Shown in pieces: positions 1 through 5,226 of a stretch of 6,101 nt of DNA; position 1 is the first letter of the stretch; every line of letters starts with the position of its first letter. The position numbers and the translations under genes were made by a program. The DNA is from Actinomycetes bacterium (GTDB lineage Bacteria; Actinomycetota; Acidimicrobiia; Acidimicrobiales; Palsa-688). The notes under the pieces were generated by a model. The model had not been told where the DNA came from. It made no database searches and worked only from the letters and a program-made list of their open reading frames with translations. The DNA lies in assembly GCA_021827225.1 (NCBI GenBank), contig JAKAXG010000286.1, positions 1 to 6,101 of the forward strand, read 5' to 3'.

Positions 1-579
1 CCCCGTCTGCGACTCCCGCAGCGCCGCCGCCAGCCTCAGATAGGCCCCTGAGGGAGGCGGCTCCGAGATGGACAGCGCGTCGTCCACGTCCACCACGCAG
101 GCCAGGCCGCCGGGGCGCAGGACCCGCTCGACCTCCGAAGCGCCGAGACCGGGCGACTCCAGGTGCTGGAACACGAACCGGGAGAACACCACGTCCATGG
201 AACCGTCGTCGAAGGGCAGCTCGTAGGCGTCCCCGGTCTGGAACGACACGGTGGACGCCGGGTCGAGCGCCTGCCGGGACAGCGCCGCCGACAGCGCCGT
301 CGACGCCGCCTCCAGCAGCGAGGGATCGATGTCCACGCCGGTCACCGAGACCGGCCGCAGAGCCGCCAGCTCCAGGCAGCTGGCCCCGTACCCGCAGCCG
401 ACGTCGAGGATCCGGGACCCCGGCGCGATGGCCAGCGACTGCTGCAGGGCCCGGCGGGACTGGGTAGTGGCCAGGGTCTGGGCCAGCAACCACCGCCGGT
501 CCGGCGGGACCAGGGGCAGCATGTCGGCGTAGACGCCGTCGATGATGGGCCAGGGCGGGTTGGCCGACGGAGCTTGCAT
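1..579 (-). CDS. Class I SAM-dependent methyltransferase, N-terminal 193 codons (3' end outside window)
   Basis: Reading the - strand from an ATG at 579 gives an uninterrupted frame to the window edge. It shows the Rossmann-fold methyltransferase signature in order: motif I ILDVGCGYGAS (residues 57-67, SAM-binding glycine loop), the acidic end of strand 2 in VTGVDIDPS (79-87, D83 likely contacting the ribose), the post-II TGDAYELPFDDGSMD region (115-129), and EVERVLRPGGLACVVD (149-164). The PFDDGSMDVVFS pattern is typical of the Methyltransf_11 (UbiE/small-molecule type) group. The substrate cannot be told from this part. A purine-rich AGGAGAG lies at 598-592, 12 bases before the ATG, and supports the start. 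There is no signal peptide or membrane segment, so it is probably cytoplasmic. It is transcribed away from the flagellar operon. A flagellum-related target is possible but nothing in the protein shows it. The family call is secure; the function is not. Confidence 0.88.
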   Translation of the reverse strand, partial: MQAPSANPPWPIIDGVYADMLPLVPPDRRWLLAQTLATTQSRRALQQSLAIAPGSRILDVGCGYGASCLELAALRPVSVTGVDIDPSLLEAASTALSAALSRQALDPASTVSFQTGDAYELPFDDGSMDVVFSRFVFQHLESPGLGASEVERVLRPGGLACVVDVDDALSISEPPPSGAYLRLAAALRESQTG

Positions 580-797
580 GGCAGCTGAGGTCTCTCCTGC
601 GAACGGGTGCGGGTCCGTCCGACCCTACGCGAAGAAGACCCAACCGAGCCCGATAGGCGAACACACATGCGCCGGTTGACGATACGGCCGCCACCAGGAG
701 TGAAATCCGCCTCAAGAGAGCGGCCGGCCGGGACGAGAACTCATACCGGCAGTGCTAGGACGGCACGGCGCAATGTAGTCGCCCAGGACGGGCTCCC

Positions 798-849
798 ACC
801 CGGATGCGGGTCCCACCAGACGATCTCTGGTGAACCCCGGAGGAGATCG
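798..849 (+). promoter_or_regulatory. Structured flgB leader with overlapping inverted repeats at the ribosome binding site
   Basis: Three inverted repeats overlap just ahead of flgB. The first is ACCCG/CGGGT (798-802 and 807-811, loop GATG). The second is CACCAGA/TCTGGTG (814-820 and 826-832, loop CGATC), which extends outward through GGGT (808-811) with ACCC (834-837) to 11 pairs with a small internal loop. The third is CGATCTC/GAGATCG (821-827 and 843-849), which extends by one G-U pair at 828-842. The second hairpin leaves the Shine-Dalgarno GGAGGAG (839-845) free. The third covers its last four bases. The second and third share bases 821-832 and cannot both form. Pairing is seen directly; a role in translation control is inferred. 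The 814-832 dyad could instead be a protein operator. Confidence 0.45.
839..845 (+). promoter_or_regulatory. Ribosome binding site that decides the flgB start
   Basis: GGAGGAG ends 11 bases before the ATG at 857. An in-frame GTG at 830 lies upstream of this site and would add nine residues (MNPGGDRPP) that do not belong to the FlgB family, so the ATG at 857 is preferred. Confidence 0.8.
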
Positions 850-856
850 CCCGCCC

Positions 857-1201
857 ATGAGCGGAATCGTCAACCTACTGCACTTCGCCGTAGACGGCCT
901 GAGCCAGCAGCAGCAGGCGATAGCCAACAACCTGGCCAACGCCGAGACGCCGGGCTTCACCGCCCAGGACGTCAAGTTCCAGGGCAGCCTTCAGCAGGCC
1001 CTGAAGTCGAACACCGGCGGCACCGCCTCGGTGACCGTCACGCCGGACCCGGCCCTTCCCGCGACCGACGGTAACAACGTGGACACGGGCCAGCAACTCG
1101 TCGCCGCCGAGCAGAACACGCTGCAGTACCAGGCGACGGTCGAACTTCTCAACGCCCAGTTCAGGCTGGTGCAAGGGGCATCAGGAGGCAGCTTCCAGTG
1201 A
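857..1201 (+). CDS. flgB: Flagellar basal-body rod protein FlgB
   Basis: This is a proximal rod subunit, exported through the flagellar type III apparatus and assembled on the FliE/MS-ring base. The 114-residue product is at the short end of the usual FlgB range. The N-terminal rod signature ANNLANAETPGF (residues 23-34) follows an amphipathic helix, and the FlgB-specific region reads KFQGSLQQAL (40-49). The C-terminal half has DGNNVD (71-76), followed by NTLQYQATVELLNAQF (87-102), the terminal helix that packs in the rod. There is no cleavable signal peptide, as expected for a type III export substrate. The start is the ATG at 857, set by GGAGGAG at 839-845. It is the first gene of the operon and its stop overlaps the flgC start (GTGA, 1198-1201), pointing to translational coupling. 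Family assignment is firm. Confidence 0.95.
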   Translation: MSGIVNLLHFAVDGLSQQQQAIANNLANAETPGFTAQDVKFQGSLQQALKSNTGGTASVTVTPDPALPATDGNNVDTGQQLVAAEQNTLQYQATVELLNAQFRLVQGASGGSFQ

Positions 1202-1602
1202 CAATCTTCGGGGCCATCGGCATTTCCGGCTCGGGCATCGACGCCGCTCAGGAATGGATCAACACCAATGCCGGCAACCTGGCCAACGCCAACGACGCGG
1301 TGCCGACCAGCCAGGCGGCCTACGCCACCCAGACGCCATTCTTCGTCCCGGTCGGCGTGCCCGGCCAGGTGGGCGCGGGGGTGCAGGTGGCCGGCGTCCA
1401 GCTCGGTGACACCGTCGGGCACCTGGAGTACGCCCCGTCCAACCCCATGCACGACGCCCAGGGCAACGTGCGGGTGCCCGACGTCAACACCGGCGCCCAG
1501 ATGGTCGGCCTGATCCAGGCCCAGACGGACTACCAGGCGAACGCCTCGGCCCTCAACCACGCCAAGCAGGCCTACCAGTCCGCCCTCACCATCGGGAGCT
1601 GA
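1198..1602 (+). CDS. flgC: Flagellar basal-body rod protein FlgC
   Basis: This is the second proximal rod subunit, exported and polymerised with FlgB, FlgF and FlgG. At 134 residues it matches the common FlgC length. The N-terminal ISGSGIDAAQEW (9-20) and the diverged NAGNLANAND (24-33) correspond to the usual SGM-type start and ANNIANANT box. The central YAPSNPMHDAQGNVRVPDVN stretch (78-97) is the FlgC hallmark (Y-P-HP-A-G-V-PNVN). The C-terminal helix YQANASALNHAKQAYQSAL (112-130) is typical. The GTG start at 1198 overlaps the flgB stop by four bases and is preceded by AGGAGG (1183-1188) at nine bases. The protein has only two basic residues (R92, K123) against eight acidic ones, in line with its charge-poor neighbour FliE. 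Assignment is firm. Confidence 0.95.
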   Translation: MTIFGAIGISGSGIDAAQEWINTNAGNLANANDAVPTSQAAYATQTPFFVPVGVPGQVGAGVQVAGVQLGDTVGHLEYAPSNPMHDAQGNVRVPDVNTGAQMVGLIQAQTDYQANASALNHAKQAYQSALTIGS

Positions 1603-1607
1603 GCGCC

Positions 1608-1970
1608 GTGATCCCCCCCATCAGCGCCATCCAGCCCTTCTCCGCGCTGAGCGGAGCCGCCGGCGCCGCCGGCATCACCGCCGGCGGGGCAGCCGGCGCC
1701 GCCGGCATCACCGGCCTCGGGACCGCCACCGGCGTCAGCGGAGCCGGCGCCACCGGCGGCTTTGCCAACGCCATCACCAACGCCATCAGCCAGGTGCAGC
1801 AGGCCCAGGCCAGCGCCTCCAGCCAGGCGGCCCAGGCGGCGGCCGGCCAGGGCAACATCGCCGACGCCCTGGTGGCCTCCACCCAGGCGTCGGTCGAGAC
1901 CCAGGTGACCACCGCCGTGGCCAACAAGGCGGTCGCCGCCTTCACCCAGATCATGAACATGCAGGTCTGA
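1608..1970 (+). CDS. fliE: Flagellar hook-basal body complex protein FliE
   Basis: FliE joins the MS ring (FliF) to the proximal rod and is one of the first export substrates. The 120-residue product is somewhat longer than usual because of a Gly/Ala-rich N-terminal extension with a duplicated GAAGIT segment (residues 16-35). The recognisable core begins near residue 51: FANAITNAISQVQQAQASAS, then GNIADALVASTQAS (82-95) and the C-terminal NKAVAAFTQIMNMQV (106-120), matching the family ending NK-x-V-x-A-[YF]-x-x-IM-x-MQ[VI]. The Arg usual in the VRNK box is Ala105 here. Only three charged residues occur in the whole protein (D86, E97, K107). The GTG start at 1608 is supported by GGGAG (1594-1598) at nine bases. 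The gene starts five bases after flgC. Position between flgC and fliF supports the call. Confidence 0.9.
   Translation: MIPPISAIQPFSALSGAAGAAGITAGGAAGAAGITGLGTATGVSGAGATGGFANAITNAISQVQQAQASASSQAAQAAAGQGNIADALVASTQASVETQVTTAVANKAVAAFTQIMNMQV
1653..1712 (+). repeat. Internal direct repeat in the 5' part of fliE
   Basis: A 21-base stretch encoding AAGAAGIT-like residues occurs perfectly at 1659-1679 and again at 1692-1712, 33 bases apart, within imperfect 27-base copies starting at 1653 and 1686. The offset is a multiple of three, so both copies stay in frame, giving GAAGAAGIT twice. This looks like an in-frame duplication in the variable N-terminal part of FliE. The tract is rich in GCCGGC and could form strong local RNA structure. 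Confidence 0.8.
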
Positions 1971-1974
1971 GGTG
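1969..1974 (+). promoter_or_regulatory. Ribosome binding site that may favour a later fliF start
   Basis: GAGGTG overlaps the fliE stop codon and the GTG at 1972. It matches the extended Shine-Dalgarno consensus and stands six bases before a second in-frame GTG at 1981. The GTG at 1972 has only a weak AGG (1963-1965) in front of it. The two starts differ by three residues (MAL). Confidence 0.45.
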
Positions 1975-3558
1975 GCGCTCGTGCCGGTAAACGTCGTCGA
2001 CCGGGCCCGCAGCGGGGCCAAGCAGTTCGCCAGCGGCTTCACCACCGGGCAGAAGGCCGTCACCATCGCCGCCGTCGTGGCGGCCATCGTCGGCGGGGTG
2101 GTCATGATGTCCATGACCGGCAAGCCGAACTACGCCCCTCTCTTCACCAACCTCCAGCCGGCCGACGCCGCCAGCATCACCTCCAAGCTGACCTCGGCCA
2201 AGATCCCCTACCAGCTGGCCAACGGCGGGACGGCGATCATGATCCCGGCCAACGACGTCAACCAGGAGCGGCTGTCCCTGGCCCAGTCCGGCCTGCCGTC
2301 CAGCGGCACCGTGGGGCTGTCCCTGCTGGACAAGGAGGGCATCACCACCTCCAACATGACCCAGCAGGCGGACTACCTGCAGGCCCTGCAGGGCGAGCTG
2401 GAGCAGACCATCGACTCCATCAGCGGCGTGGCCAGCAGCCAGGTCAACATCGCCCTCCCCGCCAACCAGGACTTCTCCCTCACCAACAGCACCCCGACCG
2501 GGGCGTCGGTGATGGTCACCATGCAGCAGGGGCAGACGCTCAACCAGGGCGAGGTGGAGGCCATCGTGCACCTGGTGGCGTCCAGCGTGCCGAACCTCGA
2601 CTCCAAGAACGTCACCGTCGCCGACTCCACCGGCGACCTGCTGGCCGGCCCGGGGGTCTCCGCCGGGATGGCCGGCGGCAGCAGCTCGCAGACCAACACC
2701 TACGACGCCTCGGTGGCGTCGAAGGTGCAGGCCTACCTGGCCAGCGTGGTCGGCGCCGGCAACGCCGACGTGCAGGTCAACGCCACCCTCGACTACTCCC
2801 AGGTGTCCACCACGACCAACAGCATCGTCACCGCCCCCAACGGCCAGCCGGTGAGCTTCTGCACCCAGCAGAGCAACAACAAGGAGTCCTACACCGGCGC
2901 CGGCGCCCCTCCCGGCGGCGCGGCCGGCACCATCACCGCCACCCCGGCCGGCGGGACGGGGACCTACACCAACACCCAGACCTCGCAGACCTGCGAGACG
3001 AGCGAGCAGACCCAGACCGTCCAGCAGGCCCCCGGGACGCTGAAGTCTCAGCAGGTGGCCGTGCTGGTCAACTCCAGCGCCGTGCCCAAGGGCGTCAACC
3101 TGGCCGCCCTCAAGGCCGGGGTGGCGGCCGCCGCCGGCATCAGCACCGCCCGGGGCGACCAGCTGGCCTTCAGCACCATGCCGTTCGACAACGTCGCCGC
3201 CAAGCAGGCCGCCGCCGCCGCCAAGGCCGCCGCCGCCGCCAACAAGAGCAAGGCCATGTACTCGCTGATCAAGACCGCCGTGGTGCTCCTGGTCATCGGC
3301 CTGGTCCTGTTCCTGCTGTGGCGCTCCGCCCGCAAGGCCCGGACCACGGCCACCGTCTTGAACCCGGCTGACATCGAGGCCCTCCGGGCCGCCCGGGAGC
3401 TCGACCAGACCACGGTCATCCCGGCGGTGGCGGTACCGGAGATAGGGGCGCCGACCGAGGCCGTCACCCTCAACCAGTTCATCGACAACCAGCCCGACGA
3501 CGTGGCCAGCATGCTGCGCACCTGGCTGTCCGACGGTCCCTCGAAGGTGCAGTCCTGA
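1972..3558 (+). CDS. fliF: Flagellar MS-ring protein FliF
   Basis: FliF forms the membrane-embedded MS ring, the base for rod assembly, FliG attachment and the export gate. The 528-residue product has the full architecture. There is a short cytoplasmic N-terminus, a first membrane helix (about 29-48), and the YscJ/FliF ring-building region with YAPLFTNLQPADAASI (54-69) and LSLAQSGLPSSGTVG (101-115). The periplasmic ring-building and collar region (about 240-405) ends with QQVAVLVNSS (360-369). The second membrane helix is at 433-450 and is followed by a basic stop (RSARKAR). The C-terminal FIDNQPDDVASMLRTWL (503-519) is the FliG-binding tail. A Gly/Ala/Thr-rich insert (about 306-340) lies in the collar and is flanked by the only two cysteines, C297 and C341. 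Start is GTG 1972 or, with a better ribosome site, GTG 1981. It begins one base after fliE and overlaps fliG by one base. Assignment is firm. Confidence 0.96.
   Translation: MALVPVNVVDRARSGAKQFASGFTTGQKAVTIAAVVAAIVGGVVMMSMTGKPNYAPLFTNLQPADAASITSKLTSAKIPYQLANGGTAIMIPANDVNQERLSLAQSGLPSSGTVGLSLLDKEGITTSNMTQQADYLQALQGELEQTIDSISGVASSQVNIALPANQDFSLTNSTPTGASVMVTMQQGQTLNQGEVEAIVHLVASSVPNLDSKNVTVADSTGDLLAGPGVSAGMAGGSSSQTNTYDASVASKVQAYLASVVGAGNADVQVNATLDYSQVSTTTNSIVTAPNGQPVSFCTQQSNNKESYTGAGAPPGGAAGTITATPAGGTGTYTNTQTSQTCETSEQTQTVQQAPGTLKSQQVAVLVNSSAVPKGVNLAALKAGVAAAAGISTARGDQLAFSTMPFDNVAAKQAAAAAKAAAAANKSKAMYSLIKTAVVLLVIGLVLFLLWRSARKARTTATVLNPADIEALRAARELDQTTVIPAVAVPEIGAPTEAVTLNQFIDNQPDDVASMLRTWLSDGPSKVQS
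3208..3240 (+). repeat. GCC trinucleotide tract in fliF
   Basis: Two blocks of five GCC codons (3208-3222 and 3226-3240) are separated by one AAG. They encode AAAAAKAAAAA (residues 413-423) just before the second membrane helix. Gain or loss of a GCC unit would keep the frame and change the length of an alanine helix near the membrane. Confidence 0.85.
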
Positions 3559-4562
3559 TGAAGACCCTCACCGGGACCCAGCGGGCCGCCATCGTGCTGG
3601 CCCAGCTGGATCAGGCCCGGGCGGCCAAGGTGCTGCGCTCGATGAACGAGATCGACGTGGTCGAGATCATGGGCGCCATGGTCAGCCTGCCGGCCCTCGA
3701 CGCCGAGGACGTCAGGAAGGTCCTGCGGGACTTCACCTCCCAGGCCGAGCACTTCATGCAGGTCTCACAGGGCGGCGTCGACGTGGCCCGCAAGCTGCTC
3801 CGCGAGCGGCTGGGCGGTGACCGCGCCGACGAGGTGCTCGAGGACCTGGTCGAGGAGCGCGAGAGCCACCCGCTGATGTTCCTGCACCGCATCGACGTCC
3901 GCCAGGTCGGCAACCTGGTCGGCGAGGAGCACCCCCAGACCGTCGCCGTGGTCCTGGCCCATCTGCCGTCCGAGTCGGGCGCCCAGCTCCTGGCCGAGAT
4001 GGAGGAGAACGCCCGCGTCGACATCGTCCGCCGCTTGGCGACCATGGGTCGCATCAGTCCGGTGGCCATCCGCCACCTGGCCGACGTCCTCGAACAGAAG
4101 GCGTCCTCCCTGCTGCGCAACGGTTCCACCGCGGCCAGCGCCGTCGGCGGCATGGACCCGACCGTGGCCATCCTCAACCTCACGGACCGCTCCACCGAGA
4201 AGCAGATCCTCAACATGCTCGAGGACAACGACCCGGCCCTGGCCGAGAGCATCCGCAACCAGATGTTCGTCTTCGACGACATCGTCAGCCTGGACGACCG
4301 CTCCTTGCAGACCATCCTGCGCTACGTGGTGCCCAAGGACCTGGCCGTGGCCCTCAAGACCGGCGGGGAGGAGATCCGCCAGCGGTTCGTACGCAACATG
4401 TCCGAGCGGGCCGCCGCCGATCTGCTCGAGGAGATCGAGATGCTCGGGCCCACCCGGGTCTCCCAGGTGGAGGCGGCCCAGAGCGCCATAGTCAAGATCG
4501 TCCGCGACCTCGAATCGGCCGGCGACATCGTCCTGGCAAGGGGAGACGATGAATTTATCTAA
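3558..4562 (+). CDS. fliG: Flagellar motor switch protein FliG
   Basis: FliG sits on the cytoplasmic face of the MS ring, binds FliF through its N-terminal domain, FliM through its middle domain, and meets the stator through its C-terminal domain to produce torque and switching. The 334 residues match the family length. The N-terminal domain opens with LTGTQRAAIVLAQL (4-17). The middle domain has the EHPQ motif (124-127) used in FliM binding. A GG hinge is at 197-198. The MFVF motif (236-239) is followed by DDIVSLDDRS (240-249), whose charged helix faces the stator. NMSERAA (280-286) and GPTRVSQVEAAQ (297-308) complete the C-terminal domain. ATG 3558 overlaps the fliF stop (TGATG), with AAGGTG (3544-3549) eight bases upstream. 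All domains look intact, so a functional motor is expected. Confidence 0.97.
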   Translation: MKTLTGTQRAAIVLAQLDQARAAKVLRSMNEIDVVEIMGAMVSLPALDAEDVRKVLRDFTSQAEHFMQVSQGGVDVARKLLRERLGGDRADEVLEDLVEERESHPLMFLHRIDVRQVGNLVGEEHPQTVAVVLAHLPSESGAQLLAEMEENARVDIVRRLATMGRISPVAIRHLADVLEQKASSLLRNGSTAASAVGGMDPTVAILNLTDRSTEKQILNMLEDNDPALAESIRNQMFVFDDIVSLDDRSLQTILRYVVPKDLAVALKTGGEEIRQRFVRNMSERAAADLLEEIEMLGPTRVSQVEAAQSAIVKIVRDLESAGDIVLARGDDEFI

Positions 4563-5226
4563 CGCCCACCGCCGCCGTATCCTGCGCAGCGGCGACGGGA
4601 TGGACGCGGCGGCGGCGTCCCTGCTGGTCGACGTGCCCGGCGCCGGCGACCCCGGCCACGACGGCGCCGGTGGCCTCAACCAGATGATCGACCAGGCCCG
4701 CCGGGAGGGATACGACGAGGGCTACCGCGCCGCGGTGGAGGAGACGGCCGCGGCCGAGGCTGCCGGTCGGGCCGCCCAGCTGCGCCGGGTGGCCGACGCC
4801 ATCGTCGACGCCACCGCCCAGATCCGCGAGACCCGCCACGAGGCCGTGACCGTGGCCGCCGGGGAGGCGGCCCAGCTGGCCTACGAGATCGCCGAGGCGT
4901 TCCTCCAGCGGGAGCTGGCCGTGGGCCGCCCGGTGATCGACGCCGTCGTGCGGGCCCTGGCCCTGGTACCCGACGAGGAGGACCTGACCGTCCGGGTGAA
5001 CCCCTCCGACCCCGTCACCCCCGAGGAGATCTCCGGGCTCCTGACCGACACCACGGTCAAGGTGGTCGCCGATCCCCGGGTGGAGGCCGGCGGCTGCGTG
5101 GTCCAGGCCGGCCCCTGCCGGATCGACGCCCAGCTGGGCACCGCCCTGGAGCGGGTCCGCCGGGTGCTGGCCGAGGCCTATCCCGAGTCGGCGCCGGATC
5201 TGGCCGTGGTGGAGGAGGTGGCGTGA
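4549..5226 (+). CDS. fliH: Flagellar export apparatus protein FliH
   Basis: FliH is the cytoplasmic regulator and peripheral-stalk-like partner of the export ATPase FliI, linking it to the C ring and export gate. The 225-residue product has the family's central glycine heptad-like motif ARREGYDEGYRAAVEE (50-65), a long charged, Ala-rich coiled-coil stretch (about 60-130), and a C-terminal FliI-binding domain with KVVADPRVEAGGCVVQ (171-186) and RIDAQLGTALERVRRVL (191-207). The start ATG lies within fliG (14-base overlap) with AAGG (4538-4541) and the adjoining GGGAG in front. M18 is an alternative start. Codon 3 is TTA, which I see nowhere else in the coding sequences of this window. No tryptophan is present, so the N-terminal Trp residues that anchor enterobacterial FliH to FliN are missing. 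Family is confirmed by context and motifs, although FliH sequences are in general poorly conserved. Confidence 0.92.
   Translation: MNLSNAHRRRILRSGDGMDAAAASLLVDVPGAGDPGHDGAGGLNQMIDQARREGYDEGYRAAVEETAAAEAAGRAAQLRRVADAIVDATAQIRETRHEAVTVAAGEAAQLAYEIAEAFLQRELAVGRPVIDAVVRALALVPDEEDLTVRVNPSDPVTPEEISGLLTDTTVKVVADPRVEAGGCVVQAGPCRIDAQLGTALERVRRVLAEAYPESAPDLAVVEEVA
5211..5220 (+). promoter_or_regulatory. Strong ribosome binding site for fliI
   Basis: GGAGGAGGTG inside the last codons of fliH contains a full AGGAGG (5213-5218), four bases before the GTG at 5223. The site and the GTGA overlap with the fliH stop support this start over the in-frame GTG at 5256. Confidence 0.65.

Larger units (their letters stand above)
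580..856. promoter_or_regulatory. Divergent intergenic region between methyltransferase and flagellar operon
   Basis: This 277-base gap is the only substantial non-coding stretch. It must contain start signals for both directions. On the + strand a TTGACG (676-681) resembles a -35 box, but the only AT-rich -10 candidate, TGAAAT (701-706), sits 19 bases away and is weak. TGCTAGGAC (753-761) resembles an extended -10 without a convincing -35. CCGATAG (650-656) recalls the -10 half of a FliA/WhiG-type flagellar promoter, but no TAAA lies at the right distance. On the - strand TAGGGT (rc of 621-626) could be a -10. A short dyad GGGTC/GACCC (611-625) and the palindrome CGGCCGGCCG (721-730) are also present, both easy to get by chance at this GC. 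The flgB-proximal end holds stronger inverted repeats, listed separately. Promoter assignments here are tentative. Confidence 0.5.

Noticed and set aside
163..588. Open + strand frame opposite the methyltransferase
   Set aside because: Arg/Gly/Gln-rich composition with no recognisable motif; it is the antisense of a gene with clear SAM-binding motifs.
648..656. FliA/WhiG-type promoter based on CCGATAG
   Set aside because: No TAAA-like -35 at the expected distance, so not called as a feature.
761..776. Sigma-54 promoter from CGGCACGGCGCAATG
   Set aside because: The -12 element lacks the TTGC core, and these promoters are not expected in actinobacterial-type genomes.
830..856. In-frame GTG start for flgB at 830
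   Set aside because: It lies upstream of the GGAGGAG site and adds residues foreign to the family; ATG 857 is well spaced.
580..856. c-di-GMP riboswitch in the flagellar leader
   Set aside because: The conserved loop and receptor sequences of the known c-di-GMP classes are not visible.
607..1074. Open + strand frame across the intergenic region into flgB
   Set aside because: Arg/Pro-rich, no motif, and out of frame with the clear FlgB protein it overlaps.
1572..2571. Long - strand open frames opposite fliE and fliF
   Set aside because: Low-complexity Gly/Ala/His/Asp-rich translations typical of GC-rich antisense frames; the + strand genes have strong family motifs.
3048..4679. Long - strand open frames opposite fliF and fliG
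   Set aside because: No domain seen, composition mirrors the codon bias of the opposite strand, and fliF and fliG fully explain the region.
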